This document shows, one piece after another, positions 1 to 10,893 of a DNA stretch of 64,000 bases. The DNA is taken from positions 1-64,000 of the forward strand of contig JAGKXA010000015.1 in NCBI GenBank assembly GCA_021151615.1. Direction: 5' to 3'. The DNA is from Cellvibrionaceae bacterium. Its GTDB lineage: Bacteria; Pseudomonadota; Gammaproteobacteria; Pseudomonadales; Cellvibrionaceae. Position numbers and translations under genes: made by a program. Below the pieces are notes generated by a model. That model searched no databases, was not told where the DNA came from, and saw nothing but the letters and a program-made list of their open reading frames with translations. Every line of letters begins with the position of its first letter. Within the stretch, counting starts at the first letter, position 1.

Positions 1-64
1 GTTCTCCTTGGGGCAAACTTTCTAACAATAAATGTTTTATCTGATTATTTAAGAGGAAAAGATT

Positions 65-577
65 GTGACTGTTGCACAAAAATTATTTGCTGTAGTGGCC
101 TTATCGCTGGTTTCTGCAGTGTCCTTTGCGCAAAGCAAGGTAGTGGTACTTGACCCAACGGCGGCAGTGATGGGTACTGCTGCTGCTAAAGCAAAATTTG
201 AAAAGCTGCAAAAGAGCGCGGATTTTGCTGCAGCTAAAGCCAAGCTTGATGGTTTGCAGGCCGATATCAAGGCGTTGCAGGCTGAGTATCAAAAAGATGG
301 CATGACTTGGAGTGCAGAAAAGCGTGCAGAAAGCGAAAAGAAACTGCAAAGTTTAGGACAGGATTACCAGTTCCAAGGCAAGAAGCTCCAATCCGAGCAG
401 CAAGCGCTGATGCAACAAATCATGCAAGAGCTTGGCCCAAAAATGGAAGCTGTAGTAAAGCAACTGGTTGAATCTGAAAAAATTGGCATGATTGTGGATG
501 CAAAAGCGGTAATGATGGCCAAACCAGAAAATGATTTAACTCCAAAAGTTACTGAACTGCTCAATAAAGCTAAATAA
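65..577 (+). CDS. skp: OmpH/Skp family periplasmic chaperone
   Basis: A 170-residue protein with an N-terminal signal peptide (hydrophobic core about residues 8-20, cleavage near AFAQ-S) followed by a Lys/Glu/Gln-rich helical segment (about 45-130) typical of the Skp tentacle. Skp is a trimeric periplasmic chaperone that holds unfolded outer-membrane proteins on their way to the BAM complex. The start is GTG at 65, with an AGAGGAAAA ribosome site just upstream. It heads the lipid A cluster, 15 bases before lpxD, the usual gammaproteobacterial context (normally bamA-skp-lpxD). The family and context are clear; only the exact signal cleavage site is inferred. Confidence 0.93.
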   Translation: MTVAQKLFAVVALSLVSAVSFAQSKVVVLDPTAAVMGTAAAKAKFEKLQKSADFAAAKAKLDGLQADIKALQAEYQKDGMTWSAEKRAESEKKLQSLGQDYQFQGKKLQSEQQALMQQIMQELGPKMEAVVKQLVESEKIGMIVDAKAVMMAKPENDLTPKVTELLNKAK

Positions 578-592
578 GCAGGAACACAGATT

Positions 593-1381
593 GTGTATGT
601 TGCCTACGCGAAAGCATCGCAATTTTTTGAAGATAGTCTCCCCCCTTATTCCGGGATTCACCCTTCAGCCGTGATTGGTGCAGGTTGTGTGCTGGGGCAA
701 AATATTTCCATCGGTGCCAATGTTGTGCTGGGAGAGGGTGTTTCTGTTGGCGATGCTGTTGTGATTGGTCCCGGTAGTTATATTGGGGATCACAGTGCCC
801 TAGGTAGCAATACTGTACTGTCTGCCAATGTAACTGTTTATCACGGGGTCGTTCTTGGCTCTGGTTGTCGCTTGCACAGCGGTGCAGTGATTGGCGCGGA
901 TGGTTTTGGATTTGCTCCAGATGCAGGGCGCTGGGTAAAAATTTACCAATTGGGTGGCGTAGTTATTGGCAATAATGTCGAGATAGGTGCGTGCACCTGC
1001 ATAGACCGGGGCGCCCTGGATAATACTTATATTGCCGATGACGTTATTATCGATAATCAAGTGCAAATTGCCCATAATGTGAGCATTGGTAAAGGTACTG
1101 CTATTGCTGCACAAACCGGCATTGCAGGCAGCACTTCTATTGGTGAATATTGTACGATAGCAGGGGCTGTGGGCATTGTCGGACATCTGACAATTACCGA
1201 TAAGGTACATATTACAGCCATGAGTCTGGTGACAGGTTCAATTACCGAACCAGGCTCTTATTCTTCCGGAACTGCCCTTGGGCCAACTAAAGAATGGCGT
1301 AAGAATGCAGCGCGTTTTCGTCAGCTTGATAAATTGGCGACACGTTTAATCAAACTCGACCGCTCCAGCGGCGAGGAATAA
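593..1381 (+). CDS. lpxD: UDP-3-O-acylglucosamine N-acyltransferase LpxD, lacking its N-terminal domain
   Basis: LpxD adds the second hydroxyacyl chain to UDP-3-O-acylglucosamine in lipid A synthesis. The left-handed beta-helix of hexapeptide repeats (about residues 22-215) is intact and contains the catalytic histidine in QIAHNV (His161 here, equivalent to E. coli His239). The C-terminal helices ([14 protein letters not shown]) are also present. The protein has only 262 residues against about 340 for the family: sequence similarity begins at YVAYAK, which matches E. coli residue 80, so about 78 residues forming the uridine-binding domain are missing. The GTG start at 593 sits 9 bases after CAGGAA, so the original start signal may survive with an in-frame deletion behind it. 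Upstream is skp, downstream fabZ. Activity is doubtful because the missing domain binds the UDP-sugar; assembly error is a real alternative. Confidence 0.85.
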   Translation: MYVAYAKASQFFEDSLPPYSGIHPSAVIGAGCVLGQNISIGANVVLGEGVSVGDAVVIGPGSYIGDHSALGSNTVLSANVTVYHGVVLGSGCRLHSGAVIGADGFGFAPDAGRWVKIYQLGGVVIGNNVEIGACTCIDRGALDNTYIADDVIIDNQVQIAHNVSIGKGTAIAAQTGIAGSTSIGEYCTIAGAVGIVGHLTITDKVHITAMSLVTGSITEPGSYSSGTALGPTKEWRKNAARFRQLDKLATRLIKLDRSSGEE

Positions 1382-1407
1382 TTTTATTTTGCTTGGGGTC
1401 ATCGACC

Positions 1408-1845
1408 ATGATGGATGTTAATGAAATTCGCGAATACCTTCCTCACCGCTACCCGTTCCTGTTGGTAGATAGAGTTGTTGAGTTGGTAGAAGGTGAGTCT
1501 ATAGTCGCTTACAAAAATATCACCATCAATGAGGCTGTATTTAATGGTCATTTCCCTCATTTTCCCGTGTTTCCTGGTGTGATGATTATTGAAGCAATGG
1601 CTCAGGCTTCCGGCATTCTGGGTTTTAAAACCATGAATAAAAAGCCACAAGACGGCTCTATTTATTTATTTGCTGGCGCGGATGATGTTCGCTTCAAACG
1701 TCAGGTTGTTCCTGGTGATCGTTTGCAGTTAGAGTCGCGCGTAGTTTCTGAAAAGCGTGGGATTTGGAAGTTTGAATGCAAGGCCAGTGTGGATGGCGTG
1801 CTCGCCGCGTCAGCAACTATTTTGTGTGCAGATCGCAGCATTTAA
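1408..1845 (+). CDS. fabZ: 3-hydroxyacyl-ACP dehydratase FabZ
   Basis: A hot-dog fold dehydratase of 145 residues that removes water from 3-hydroxyacyl-ACP in fatty acid elongation. The signature [19 protein letters not shown] holds the catalytic pair His48 and Glu62. I place the start at the ATG at 1408 (a second ATG follows at 1411), 9 bases after a GGGG run; an upstream in-frame TTG at 1393 would add only five residues with no better ribosome site. It lies between lpxD and lpxA, the standard position, where it shares the hydroxyacyl-ACP pool with lipid A synthesis. Confidence 0.95.
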   Translation: MMDVNEIREYLPHRYPFLLVDRVVELVEGESIVAYKNITINEAVFNGHFPHFPVFPGVMIIEAMAQASGILGFKTMNKKPQDGSIYLFAGADDVRFKRQVVPGDRLQLESRVVSEKRGIWKFECKASVDGVLAASATILCADRSI

Positions 1846-1889
1846 GGAGAGTATTTTCCTTAATTATTGATCATGAGTGAGTAAATATT

Positions 1890-2660
1890 TTGATTCATCC
1901 ATCTGCAATAATTCATCCGGATGCCCAGCTTGCGGCTGATGTAGAAGTTGGTCCTTGGACTATTATTGGCCCTGATGTAGAAATTGGGGCAGGTAGTGTG
2001 ATTGCTTCTCATGTTGTTATCAAAGGGCCAACACGTATTGGCAAGCAAAACCGTATTTATCAGTTTTCATCGATTGGTGAAGATACTCCGGATTTAAAAT
2101 ATAAAGGTGAACCTACACGTTTGGTTATTGGTGATCACAATACTATTCGCGAAGGAGTGACCATTCATCGCGGCACAGTACAGGATCGAAGTGAAACCAC
2201 AATCGGCGATCACAACCTGCTGATGGCGTATGTCCATGTTGGGCACGACAGTGTGATAGGTAATCATTGCATTCTGGTCAATAACGCAGCCTTGGCAGGT
2301 CATGTGCATATTGGTGATTGGGCAATCCTGAGTGGATTTACGCTCGTTCATCAATTTTGCAAGATTGGTGCACATAGTTTTTCCGGCATGGGTACCGCCA
2401 TTGGCAAAGATGTTCCCGCCTATGTAATGGTAAATGGTAGCCCAGCTGAAGCAAAAAATATCAACACAGAAGGTCTGCGTCGCCGCGGATTCTCTAAAGA
2501 AGATATTACTGTACTCACCAGAGCTTATAAGACTATTTATCGTCGTGGCCTTACTCTGGATGAAGCCTTAACAGAGCTTGATGCGCAAGTGAGTGAGTGT
2601 GCGGCGCTGCAGTTGTTAATTGATTCCCTGAGATCATCTGAACGCGGTATCGTTCGTTAG
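1890..2660 (+). CDS. lpxA: UDP-N-acetylglucosamine acyltransferase LpxA
   Basis: LpxA catalyses the first step of lipid A synthesis, transfer of a 3-hydroxyacyl chain from ACP to UDP-GlcNAc. The 256-residue length is normal. The N-terminal two thirds are hexapeptide repeats (IHPSAIIHPDAQLAADVEVG and on), the catalytic His lies in the YVHVGHDSVIG segment, and the C-terminal helical domain begins about residue 190. The only start matching the family is TTG at 1890 (Met-Ile-His-Pro); the ATG at 1873 runs directly into a stop. A GAGTGAG stretch upstream may serve as a weak ribosome site. The rare start could limit expression. Confidence 0.95.
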   Translation: MIHPSAIIHPDAQLAADVEVGPWTIIGPDVEIGAGSVIASHVVIKGPTRIGKQNRIYQFSSIGEDTPDLKYKGEPTRLVIGDHNTIREGVTIHRGTVQDRSETTIGDHNLLMAYVHVGHDSVIGNHCILVNNAALAGHVHIGDWAILSGFTLVHQFCKIGAHSFSGMGTAIGKDVPAYVMVNGSPAEAKNINTEGLRRRGFSKEDITVLTRAYKTIYRRGLTLDEALTELDAQVSECAALQLLIDSLRSSERGIVR

Positions 2661-2709
2661 AACAAAAGAGATAGCGTTCTGCTGATTGATTGTTAAAACC
2701 GGAGGGCTT

Positions 2710-3858
2710 GTGTCTGATCACATACACATAGGTATTGTTGTCGGAGAAGCCTCCGGAGATATTCTCGGCGCCGCCTTGATGCATGAGTTGCGCAAACACT
2801 TTCCTAATGCAGAGTTTTCTGGAATTGGCGGCCCACGTATGCTGGCCGAAGGTTTCCACTCCTATTTTCCGCAAGATCGCCTGGCTGTGATGGGGCTGAT
2901 TGAGCCCTTAAAGCGTTTGCCCGAATTACTGCGAATTCGCAAATTTTTGCGTGAACATTTTATTGCGAACCCTCCAGCGGTTTTTATTGGAATTGATTCA
3001 CCAGACTTTACGATTCCGCTTGAGGCATCGCTCAAGGAAAAAGGCATTAAAACTGTTCACTACGTTAGCCCTTCTGTTTGGGCCTGGCGACAAAAGCGAA
3101 TTTTAAAGATTGCTCGCTCTGTGGATTTAATGCTGACACTTTTGCCCTTTGAGGCAAAATTCTATCAGGCACATCAGGTTCCCGTTGAGTTTGTTGGGCA
3201 TCACCTCGCAGACGAAATTCCTGTATCGGTTGATAAGGTTTCAGCGCGCAAGGCATTAGGTTTACCAGAAGAAGGTCGTATAGTTGCGCTCTTGCCGGGC
3301 AGCCGTGCATCAGAAGTTGAGCGTATGGGCGATTTATTTATGCGCACTGCCGTGCATTGCCTGGAGCAGGATCCCAGTTTGCAATTTATTATCCCGGCTG
3401 CGAATCCTGATCGTTACCGCCAGTTGCATATTGGGCTAAATGATTATGTTGATTTCCCAATTGAATTAATTCATGGGCACTCTCATGAGGCTATAGCCGC
3501 TGCGGATGTAGTGCTATTGGCATCGGGTACTGTAACCCTGGAAGCGCTCTTGTTGAAAAAACCAATGGTGGTTGCTTATAAACTAGCACCACTGTCACAT
3601 CTGATTTTATCCAGACTGGTGAAAACTCCCTGGATTTCATTGCCAAATTTACTTGCACAAAAAATGTTGGTTCCTGAATTAATTCAGGACAAGGCAACGC
3701 CCGAAGCTCTCAGTATGGCAGTCATGAGTTATTTTGATAACCCGGACGAGGCTCAGCAGTTAAGCGACACTTTTGCAGTTATGCATAATGAATTGAAACG
3801 CGATGCAAGCGCGCGCGCGGCAGACGCTATCGTAAAACTGCTTAATTCAAAAGCATGA
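2710..3858 (+). CDS. lpxB: Lipid-A-disaccharide synthase LpxB
   Basis: A GT-B glycosyltransferase that joins UDP-2,3-diacylglucosamine and lipid X to form the lipid A disaccharide at the inner face of the cytoplasmic membrane. Family motifs are [10 protein letters not shown] near the N terminus, [20 protein letters not shown] and [13 protein letters not shown] prefer the GTG at 2710, preceded closely by GGAGGG, giving 382 residues; a TTG at 2686 would add eight residues without a ribosome site. The gene overlaps the longest reading of rnhB by 4 bases (ATGA) and belongs to the same operon. Confidence 0.95.
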   Translation: MSDHIHIGIVVGEASGDILGAALMHELRKHFPNAEFSGIGGPRMLAEGFHSYFPQDRLAVMGLIEPLKRLPELLRIRKFLREHFIANPPAVFIGIDSPDFTIPLEASLKEKGIKTVHYVSPSVWAWRQKRILKIARSVDLMLTLLPFEAKFYQAHQVPVEFVGHHLADEIPVSVDKVSARKALGLPEEGRIVALLPGSRASEVERMGDLFMRTAVHCLEQDPSLQFIIPAANPDRYRQLHIGLNDYVDFPIELIHGHSHEAIAAADVVLLASGTVTLEALLLKKPMVVAYKLAPLSHLILSRLVKTPWISLPNLLAQKMLVPELIQDKATPEALSMAVMSYFDNPDEAQQLSDTFAVMHNELKRDASARAADAIVKLLNSKA

Positions 3859-3875
3859 GGCAATTGGTAGCGATT

Positions 3876-4481
3876 ATGGAACCTTTTATCAGTATTTATA
3901 CTGGCACACTGTTGGCGGGTTGCGATGAAGTTGGGCGCGGCCCTTTGGCTGGTGATGTAGTCGCAGCTGCTGTCATTCTTGACCCTGAAAATCCTATTGC
4001 AGGATTGGATGATTCAAAAAAATTAACCGAAAAAAAGCGCGAACTGTTATTCGATGAAATACAACAGAAAGCAAAAAGTTGGTGCATCGCTCGCGCTTCT
4101 GTAGCAGAAATTGACAAAATTAATATTTTGCAAGCAAGTCTGCTGGCAATGACGCGCGCTGTTCAAGGCTTACATATCCAGCCCGAGCATGTATTGGTGG
4201 ACGGCAATAAATTGCCTAAATGGAATTACTCTGCTGAGGCTGTGGTTAAGGGTGATAGTCGTGTTGCAGCGATCAGTGCTGCTTCTATTCTTGCGAAAGT
4301 TACGCGTGATCGCGAAATGATATTGTTGGATCGGCAATATCCCGGTTATGGCTTTGCTGATCACAAAGGTTATCCCACCAAAGTGCATATGGATGCGTTG
4401 GAAAAACTGGGCGTTACATCTATTCACCGAACATCATATGCACCGGTAAAAGCAAAACTAGAGCAGTTGAAACTCTTTTAG
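3876..4481 (+). CDS. rnhB: Ribonuclease HII
   Basis: RNase HII cleaves RNA in RNA-DNA hybrids and removes misincorporated ribonucleotides. The metal-binding [10 protein letters not shown] motif lies near the N terminus, and the later acidic residues (VLVDGN, HKGYPTK regions) are also present. The ATG at 3876 gives 201 residues with 16 residues before DEVGRG, matching homologues; an ATG at 3855 overlapping the lpxB stop would add seven residues and cannot be excluded. The position between lpxB and dnaE is typical. Confidence 0.93.
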   Translation: MEPFISIYTGTLLAGCDEVGRGPLAGDVVAAAVILDPENPIAGLDDSKKLTEKKRELLFDEIQQKAKSWCIARASVAEIDKINILQASLLAMTRAVQGLHIQPEHVLVDGNKLPKWNYSAEAVVKGDSRVAAISAASILAKVTRDREMILLDRQYPGYGFADHKGYPTKVHMDALEKLGVTSIHRTSYAPVKAKLEQLKLF

Positions 4482-4526
4482 CTGCAATCTGTTTAAATTT
4501 CTATTTATTCCTTTCAGAAAACCACT

Positions 4527-7500
4527 ATGCCTGCTGCCAATTTTGTTCATTTGCGTTTGCACACAGAGTTCTCACTTAGCGATAGCCTGGTGAGAATTAA
4601 ATCGCTGATCAAACGCGTGGCAGAGTTAAATATGCCAGCCTGTGCTATTACTGATCAAACCAACTTCTATGGCTTGATTAAGTTCTATAAAGCGGCACAG
4701 GGTTCGGGTGTTAAGCCAATTGCGGGAAGTGATTTTTGGGTTGCCAGTAGCGATGCGGAAGGCAAGCCGACTCTGTTAACCCTGTTGGCTATGAACGATA
4801 AGGGTTATAAAAATATTATTGAATTAATTTCGCGCGCATGGCGTCAAGGCCAGCAACAGGGTGTCGCCTATATCCAGCGTGAATGGATAAGTGAATACAG
4901 TGAAGGTGTTATTGCATTGTCCGGTGGCAAGCATGGCGATGTTGGTATGGCACTGTTAGGTGGTCGCCATGCACAGGCCCAGGAATTACTGCGGGCCTGG
5001 ATGGAGGAGTTTCCCAATCGCTTTTATCTGGAATTGCAGCGTACTGGTCGTGAGAACGACGAAAATCATTTGCACGCCGCTGTATCTTTGGCGAGTGAAT
5101 TGAATTGTCCCGTAGTGGCAACCAATGATGTTCGCTTTTTGAAAGCCAGTGAGTTTGAAGTGCATGAAGCGCGCGTGTGCATTGGGGAGGGGCGCACGCT
5201 CGATGATCCACGGCGCGAACGTCGTTACAGCGATCAGCAATATCTGCGTTCGGCAGAAGAAATGGCGGAGTTGTTTAGTGATATACCCGAAGCGATTGCC
5301 AATACCATCGAAATTGCAAAACGTTGCACCATTAATATTCAAATGGGTAAATACTTTTTGCCTGAATATCCGGTGCCGGAGGGTTTAACAGAGGCAGAAT
5401 TTTTCCGAAAAATTTCACACGAAGGTTTGGATGAGCGCCTGGAACGTATTTTGGATAAGTCTGCAGATAATTATGCAGAGCGCCGTAAAGTCTACGAAGA
5501 CCGGATTAATTTTGAGTTGGATATTATTATCCAAATGGGCTTCCCTGGTTACTTCCTTATCGTAATGGACTTTATCCAGTGGGCCAAAGACCACGATATT
5601 CCGGTAGGCCCGGGGCGTGGATCGGGTGCGGGTTCATTGGTTGCCTACTCATTAAAAATTACTGACCTTGATCCGTTGCAATACGATTTGCTGTTCGAGC
5701 GTTTCTTGAATCCTGAACGGGTTTCAATGCCTGACTTCGATATCGATTTCTGCATGGATAACCGCGATAAAGTTATTTCCTATGTGGCGGATAACTACGG
5801 GCGCGATGCGGTAAGCCAGATTATTACCTTTGGTACCATGGCTGCAAAAGCGGTAGTGCGTGACGTGGCGCGCGTGCAGGGAAAATCCTACGGCCTTGCC
5901 GATAAGTTATCAAAAATGATTCCGCCCACGCCGGGAATGACACTTGCCCAGGCGTTAGAAGAAGAGCCGCAGTTAAAAGAATTTATTGCGGTTGATAGCG
6001 ATGCCGGTGAAATCTGGGAAATGGCTGTGCAATTGGAGGGGCTCACGCGCAACGTCGGCAAGCACGCCGGAGGGGTGGTAATTGCTCCGACAAAACTCAC
6101 CGATTTCGCTCCGTTATTTTGCGATGAAACCGGCAGTGGCCTTGTTACTCAATTCGATAAAGGTGATGTGGAGGAGGCGGGCCTGGTTAAGTTTGACTTC
6201 CTCGGGTTGCGTACGCTCACCATTATCGATTGGGCGCGCATCATGATTGATAAACAGCGCGTGAAAAAAGGCGAAGCGCCATTGGATATCAGTGCGATTC
6301 CGCTCGACGATCCAAAAACATTTGGTTTATTAAAGCGCGCAGAAACAACAGCGGTATTCCAGTTGGAATCCCGTGGGATGAAAGACCTGATTAAACGCTT
6401 GCAGCCCGACAACATTGAAGATCTGATCGCACTCGTGGCGCTGTTCCGTCCGGGGCCTTTGGAATCGGGCATGGTGGACGATTTTATCAATCGCAAACAT
6501 GGTCGTGCGCAGGTGGCTTATCCCGACGCAAAATTCCAGCATCACTCGTTAAAACCGGTATTGGAGCCAACCTACGGCGTAATTGTTTACCAGGAACAGG
6601 TAATGCAAATTGCGCAGGTGCTCGCCGGTTATACGCTCGGTGGTGCCGACATGTTGCGCCGTGCGATGGGTAAGAAAAAGCCGGAAGAAATGGCCAAGCA
6701 GCGCTCGGTATTTGAAGAGGGTGCAAAGGGACAGGGCGTTGATCCCGAATTGGCGATAAAAATTTTCGACCTGGTAGAAAAGTTTGCGGGTTATGGATTT
6801 AACAAATCTCACTCAGCCGCTTACGCCATTGTTTCCTATCAAACTGCCTGGTTGAAGGCACATTACCCGGCACACTTTATGGCGGCAACCATGTCCTCGG
6901 ATATGGATAAAACGGATAAGGTAGTTACCTTTATCGAAGAATGCCGCACCATGAAATTGAAATTATTGCCGCCCGACGTGAACTCCGGTGAATTTCATTT
7001 TACGGTAGATGATGATGGAAGAATCATATATGGCCTGGGGGCGATTAAAGGCTTGGGTGAAGGTCCTGTGGAATCCATTATTGCTGCGCGCAATGAAGGG
7101 GGACCATTTAAAGATTTGTTTGATTTTTGCGCGCGCGTTGATCCACGAAAAGTAAACAAACGCGCCTTGGAAGCAATTATTCGCTCAGGTGCAGCAGATC
7201 GTTTAGGTCCAACCTATAATTCCTCCAATCATTTAATCGATCATGATCGCGCCGTAATGTTTGCCTCTATGGGCGAAGCAGTAAAAACGGCGGAGCAGGC
7301 AGCAGCAAACTCGAGCGCAGGAATGATGGATTTATTCGGTGCGGTAATTGCGGAAGAGCAATCTACCAAAGATGTATATGCGGATTTTCGTCGCACGCGC
7401 ACCTGGACTATGAAAGAACGGTTGAATGCGGAAAAGGAAACTTTGGGTTTGTATTTAACCGGACATCCAATTGATGAATACGAAAATGAGCTGGAGCATC

Positions 7501-8060
7501 TGGTTAGTTCGCGCATCGCTAATTTAAAACCGGAGAAAGGCAATCAAACCATTGCTGGATTAATTATTTCGCAACGTGTAGTGAAAACCAAACGCGGCGA
7601 CACTATGGCTATAGTGACGCTCGATGATCGTACCGGGCGAATGGATGTTACTATTTTCGCCGAGACATTTAATAATTCGCGTGATTTGTTGCTGAAGGAT
7701 GGCTTGTTTATTGTCAGTGGCCAGGTTCGTTATGATGACTTTAGCGGTATGTTAAAAATGAGCGCTGAAAATGTACGTTTGTTAGCAGATGTACGCCAGG
7801 AAAAAGTGCGCGAGCTATTACTGGAGTTGGAATCGGGTGTGTTGCCATCCAATTTTGCGCGCGAGTTTGCTGAGATACTCGAACCTTATCGCCAATCGCC
7901 ACAACAGGACGCACGTTGTGGATTGGTCATTGATTACCTGCGTAGTGATGCCCGAGCGCAATTGCGTTTGGCTCCCCAATGGAATATTCGTCCTGAAGAT
8001 GAATTACTTCAACGCTTGCGTGATGCATATGGAAACCATCGTGTACGTTTGATTTACTAG
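4527..8060 (+). CDS. dnaE: DNA polymerase III alpha subunit
   Basis: The replicative polymerase catalytic subunit, 1177 residues, full length for the family. In order: the PHP domain at the N terminus ([24 protein letters not shown]), the palm with the catalytic aspartates in [12 protein letters not shown] near residue 400, the fingers, a helix-hairpin-helix region ([15 protein letters not shown]), the OB fold (about 1000-1075) and the C-terminal tau-binding region. It is the last gene of the lipid A/replication cluster; a promoter-like sequence follows before the CBS gene. Confidence 0.97.
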   Translation: MPAANFVHLRLHTEFSLSDSLVRIKSLIKRVAELNMPACAITDQTNFYGLIKFYKAAQGSGVKPIAGSDFWVASSDAEGKPTLLTLLAMNDKGYKNIIELISRAWRQGQQQGVAYIQREWISEYSEGVIALSGGKHGDVGMALLGGRHAQAQELLRAWMEEFPNRFYLELQRTGRENDENHLHAAVSLASELNCPVVATNDVRFLKASEFEVHEARVCIGEGRTLDDPRRERRYSDQQYLRSAEEMAELFSDIPEAIANTIEIAKRCTINIQMGKYFLPEYPVPEGLTEAEFFRKISHEGLDERLERILDKSADNYAERRKVYEDRINFELDIIIQMGFPGYFLIVMDFIQWAKDHDIPVGPGRGSGAGSLVAYSLKITDLDPLQYDLLFERFLNPERVSMPDFDIDFCMDNRDKVISYVADNYGRDAVSQIITFGTMAAKAVVRDVARVQGKSYGLADKLSKMIPPTPGMTLAQALEEEPQLKEFIAVDSDAGEIWEMAVQLEGLTRNVGKHAGGVVIAPTKLTDFAPLFCDETGSGLVTQFDKGDVEEAGLVKFDFLGLRTLTIIDWARIMIDKQRVKKGEAPLDISAIPLDDPKTFGLLKRAETTAVFQLESRGMKDLIKRLQPDNIEDLIALVALFRPGPLESGMVDDFINRKHGRAQVAYPDAKFQHHSLKPVLEPTYGVIVYQEQVMQIAQVLAGYTLGGADMLRRAMGKKKPEEMAKQRSVFEEGAKGQGVDPELAIKIFDLVEKFAGYGFNKSHSAAYAIVSYQTAWLKAHYPAHFMAATMSSDMDKTDKVVTFIEECRTMKLKLLPPDVNSGEFHFTVDDDGRIIYGLGAIKGLGEGPVESIIAARNEGGPFKDLFDFCARVDPRKVNKRALEAIIRSGAADRLGPTYNSSNHLIDHDRAVMFASMGEAVKTAEQAAANSSAGMMDLFGAVIAEEQSTKDVYADFRRTRTWTMKERLNAEKETLGLYLTGHPIDEYENELEHLVSSRIANLKPEKGNQTIAGLIISQRVVKTKRGDTMAIVTLDDRTGRMDVTIFAETFNNSRDLLLKDGLFIVSGQVRYDDFSGMLKMSAENVRLLADVRQEKVRELLLELESGVLPSNFAREFAEILEPYRQSPQQDARCGLVIDYLRSDARAQLRLAPQWNIRPEDELLQRLRDAYGNHRVRLIY

Positions 8061-8076
8061 TGTTGGGACTTTAGCG

Positions 8077-8106
8077 TTGAGAGTGCTAATCATAAAAATG
8101 TATAGA
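8077..8106 (+). promoter_or_regulatory. Candidate sigma-70 promoter upstream of the CBS gene
   Basis: TTGAGA (8077-8082) and TATAGA (8101-8106) are spaced by 18 bases, just after the dnaE stop and about 115 bases before the CBS-domain gene. It would give that gene its own transcript. Sequence match only; start site not known. Confidence 0.35.
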
Positions 8107-8221
8107 AAAACTTAATATAACAGTTGATACAGCATTCTACCGACATCAGTGTCATAACAATTAGGGCAGTCTAGACTCAGTAAGTAAGCCAGTAAGAAAT
8201 CAGCGGTATGGAGGGCATTTT

Positions 8222-8674
8222 ATGTCATCAATTCTTGTGCGCGATTACATGCAGTCAAGTCTTCAAGCTATTGAATCAAGCGCTAGTGTGCGTGAAGTGG
8301 TAGAGCATTTGCTCAAGTGGAATGTTACCGGCGCTCCTGTGGTAGATAAGCAAATGGCGGTAATAGGTTTTGTGTCAGAGCAGGATTGTATAAAAGAGAT
8401 GCTCAACAGTGCCTTTTATTCGGAAGATTCTGCATTGGTTACCGATATCATGCGGCGCGATGTTCTCAGTGTAACTCCCGATACCAGTATTTTGGAAATT
8501 GCCGAAACCATGTTGGGTAACAAACCCAAAAATTATCCGGTAATTGATCATGGTAAGTTGGTGGGTTTAATTAATCGCCGCCATATTCTTCAAGCACTAA
8601 CAGAGCAAACTGGCAGCTATTTTTCTTTGCGTCGCGATTCCCCAATTTTTACTGTTAGTAAACAATTTTTGTAG
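8222..8674 (+). CDS. CBS-domain pair protein
   Basis: A 150-residue cytoplasmic protein made of two tandem CBS domains (about residues 5-60 and 70-128), with the typical VREVVEHLLKWNVTGAPVVD and TSILEIAETMLGNKPKNYPVID segments. Such pairs bind adenine nucleotides (AMP, ATP, S-adenosylmethionine) and act as energy-state sensors for a partner. No catalytic domain is attached and no partner is identifiable nearby. A strong GGAGGG ribosome site precedes the ATG. It stands alone between dnaE and accA; the 258 bases after it show no clear signal. Confidence 0.88.
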   Translation: MSSILVRDYMQSSLQAIESSASVREVVEHLLKWNVTGAPVVDKQMAVIGFVSEQDCIKEMLNSAFYSEDSALVTDIMRRDVLSVTPDTSILEIAETMLGNKPKNYPVIDHGKLVGLINRRHILQALTEQTGSYFSLRRDSPIFTVSKQFL

Positions 8675-8932
8675 TTCTTTACCCGCATTTGCACCTGGCG
8701 CCGGGGTTCTCCTGTGTCAGGGCATCTCTCCGGCAATGCAATATTTCCCGCCACTTACGACCTTTTTGCCCTTTAAATTCATGGGAAAAGATCGACTAAA
8801 GTGCCCTTTTCGCGTAAGGTAGCGACCCAAATACGCCCCCGGATTATGTGGTTAAAAAGCCACCAGCTGCCGGTTGTGCGTCACCCCTATTTAAGTCAAA
8901 AGGTAGCCTGCTACCAGGATTAAGAGCTTGCT

Positions 8933-9880
8933 ATGAATCTGAATTATCTGGATTTTGAACAGCCCATCGCCGAACTTGAAGGCAAGATTGAAGAGCTGCA
9001 ATTGGTTGGCCACAGTTCCGACATTAACATTGCCGATGAAGTTGCCAAGCTGCGTGAAAAAAGCACCAAATTAACAGAGAACATCTATTCCAAGCTGACC
9101 GCTTGGGACATCGTAAAGGTTGCGCGCCATCCATTGCGCCCTTATGCATCTGATTATATTTCCCGTGTTTTCACCGATTTTGATGAGCTGCATGGCGATC
9201 GTCACTTTGGCGATGACAAGGCTATTATTGGTGGTGTGGCCCGCCTGGATGGCAAGCCGGTAATGGTTATAGGTGAAGAAAAGGGTCGTACCGTGCATGA
9301 GAAGGTGATGCGTAACTTCGGTATGCCGCGTCCGGAAGGCTATCGTAAAGCGCTGCGTTTAATGGAGATGGCTGAGCGCTTCAAGCTGCCGGTATTGACC
9401 TTGATTGATACCCCCGGTGCTTATCCGGGAATAGATTCAGAGGAGCGCGGTATTTCCGAATCCATCGCTCAAAACCTGGCGGTTATGTCTCGCCTGCGCA
9501 CCCCAATCGTTTGTACCGTTATCGGTGAGGGCTCCTCGGGCGGTGCTTTGGCAATCGGGGTGGGCGACCACCTGAATATGCTGCAATACTCAACCTACTT
9601 TGTAATTTCACCGGAAGGTTGCGCCAATATCATTTGGAAGACTGTTGCCAAAGCACCTGATGCTGCCCAGGCGATGGGGGTTACCTCCAAAGTATTGCAG
9701 GACCTCGGGATTGTGGATGAAACTATTCCTGAGCCGCTTGGTGGGGCACATCGCAATGTGGAAGAGATGGCTCGTAAGTTACAAGAACGCTTAATTGTAC
9801 AGGTAGACCGTTTGAGTAAAGAGCCGGTTGATGCGTTGCTTGAGCGTCGTTATCAACGCTTGATGAGTTACGGTAACTAA
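8933..9880 (+). CDS. accA: Acetyl-CoA carboxylase carboxyltransferase subunit alpha
   Basis: A 315-residue carboxyltransferase alpha subunit. With AccD it transfers carboxyl from biotinylated BCCP to acetyl-CoA, giving malonyl-CoA for fatty acid synthesis. Recognisable elements are the N-terminal helical part ([17 protein letters not shown]), the crotonase-like core with [18 protein letters not shown], and the oxyanion-hole region [15 protein letters not shown]. Length is normal. accA follows dnaE in many gammaproteobacteria; tilS, often next, is absent here and a terminator follows instead. Confidence 0.97.
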   Translation: MNLNYLDFEQPIAELEGKIEELQLVGHSSDINIADEVAKLREKSTKLTENIYSKLTAWDIVKVARHPLRPYASDYISRVFTDFDELHGDRHFGDDKAIIGGVARLDGKPVMVIGEEKGRTVHEKVMRNFGMPRPEGYRKALRLMEMAERFKLPVLTLIDTPGAYPGIDSEERGISESIAQNLAVMSRLRTPIVCTVIGEGSSGGALAIGVGDHLNMLQYSTYFVISPEGCANIIWKTVAKAPDAAQAMGVTSKVLQDLGIVDETIPEPLGGAHRNVEEMARKLQERLIVQVDRLSKEPVDALLERRYQRLMSYGN

Positions 9881-9900
9881 GTTCTTTCTTTGTGAAAAGA

Positions 9901-9933
9901 AAAAAACCGCTGATGAAAATCAGCGGTTTTTTT
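9901..9933 (+). terminator. Rho-independent terminator after accA, probably bidirectional
   Basis: Perfect 9-bp stem ACCGCTGAT/ATCAGCGGT around a GAAA tetraloop, flanked by A6 on the left and T7 on the right. It can terminate accA on the plus strand and the convergent gene at 9953-10804 on the minus strand. Confidence 0.93.
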
Positions 9934-9952
9934 ATGTGTTGAACATCTATTA

Positions 9953-10804
9953 TCAGAGCGATGTGCCAAAGGCACTGTCGAGCAGTGGTTTTAACGGTTG
10001 TTCAGGAGTAATCAACTCATAGTTAGAGCCTTCTTCTTTGTATTTGACGCTGAAGAATTGTTCTTTACCAACTGGTGAGTCCCGTTCGGTTAGTAGGAGT
10101 GCTATAGCGGTATAGCGATCAAATTCTTCAAGTGGTACAAAAGCTGGAACAAAAATAGTTTTTTGACCCTTACCCTGCCAGAGGGCATCAATTACAAAAC
10201 CTTCTCTAATCCCATTGATTTGGGCTTCGGCTGGTGCAAAGCTCAATAAATCTTTCAGTGACAAGGTCAACTTTTTACCGCTTACTGTTGCAGTCGCTGT
10301 ATCGGCGATTCGTGCGGTAGTGATATCGCGCAAAATGCCATTCACTTCAAATAGACGTTCACCTTTGGGGTCCGCATTGTTCTCGGGCTGGATGAACACA
10401 GATTTTTCTGAAAGGTAAACTTCAATTCTGGGCGAAGCCATCTGGGTGCGATTAAAATCGACGTTGCGCACATCCACGACAATTTGGCGATAGATCCATA
10501 CATCATTAACAATTGCGCGATATACGCCTGATTCGGTTTCCACCTTTTTAAAACCTGTCGCAACCAATTTGGCAGCCTCTGGAAAATTGATTTCCAGAGA
10601 GCTAATTTGAACCTCAGGGCTTAGCGGATCCTTGTTGACGGTAAAGATGGCTGATTTTGCCTGATTGAAGCTCAGGCGAGGGTATTGAATTGGGCCTTGG
10701 TATGAGCTAATCGCCGTCAAATCATATTTAAATGTTTTTGCGTAGGTTGATGCGCTCAGCAGACTGACGAGTGCAACGCCAAGATAGCGGGTAAACTTAT
10801 TCAT
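9953..10804 (-). CDS. Secreted protein of unknown function
   Basis: A 283-residue protein with a clear signal peptide (MNKFTRYLGVALVSLLSASTYAK; cleavage probably after TYA). The mature part is rich in short beta-like segments, has no cysteine pairs, membrane segments or catalytic motif I recognise, and belongs to no family I can name. It lies 89 bases downstream of the kinase-FGE gene on the same strand, so the two may be co-transcribed; a small CCCGC/GCGGG hairpin sits in the gap. A periplasmic role linked to that kinase is possible but only inferred from position. Confidence 0.75.
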   Translation of the reverse strand: MNKFTRYLGVALVSLLSASTYAKTFKYDLTAISSYQGPIQYPRLSFNQAKSAIFTVNKDPLSPEVQISSLEINFPEAAKLVATGFKKVETESGVYRAIVNDVWIYRQIVVDVRNVDFNRTQMASPRIEVYLSEKSVFIQPENNADPKGERLFEVNGILRDITTARIADTATATVSGKKLTLSLKDLLSFAPAEAQINGIREGFVIDALWQGKGQKTIFVPAFVPLEEFDRYTAIALLLTERDSPVGKEQFFSVKYKEEGSNYELITPEQPLKPLLDSAFGTSL

Positions 10805-10893
10805 GCGGTAAAACTCCTTATTTAGTTTAATTCACATCCCGCCTTTTAGCGGGCAGATGAAAACTAGCAGAACAAGTTTAAGAAATAAATAAA

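Noticed and set aside
800..1210. 136-codon open frame antisense to lpxD
   Set aside because: Mirrors hexapeptide-repeat codons of lpxD; no start signal or family.
10846..10866. CCCGC/GCGGG hairpin between the kinase and the secreted protein genes as a terminator
   Set aside because: Only a 5-bp stem with no T tract on the minus strand; insufficient to claim termination.
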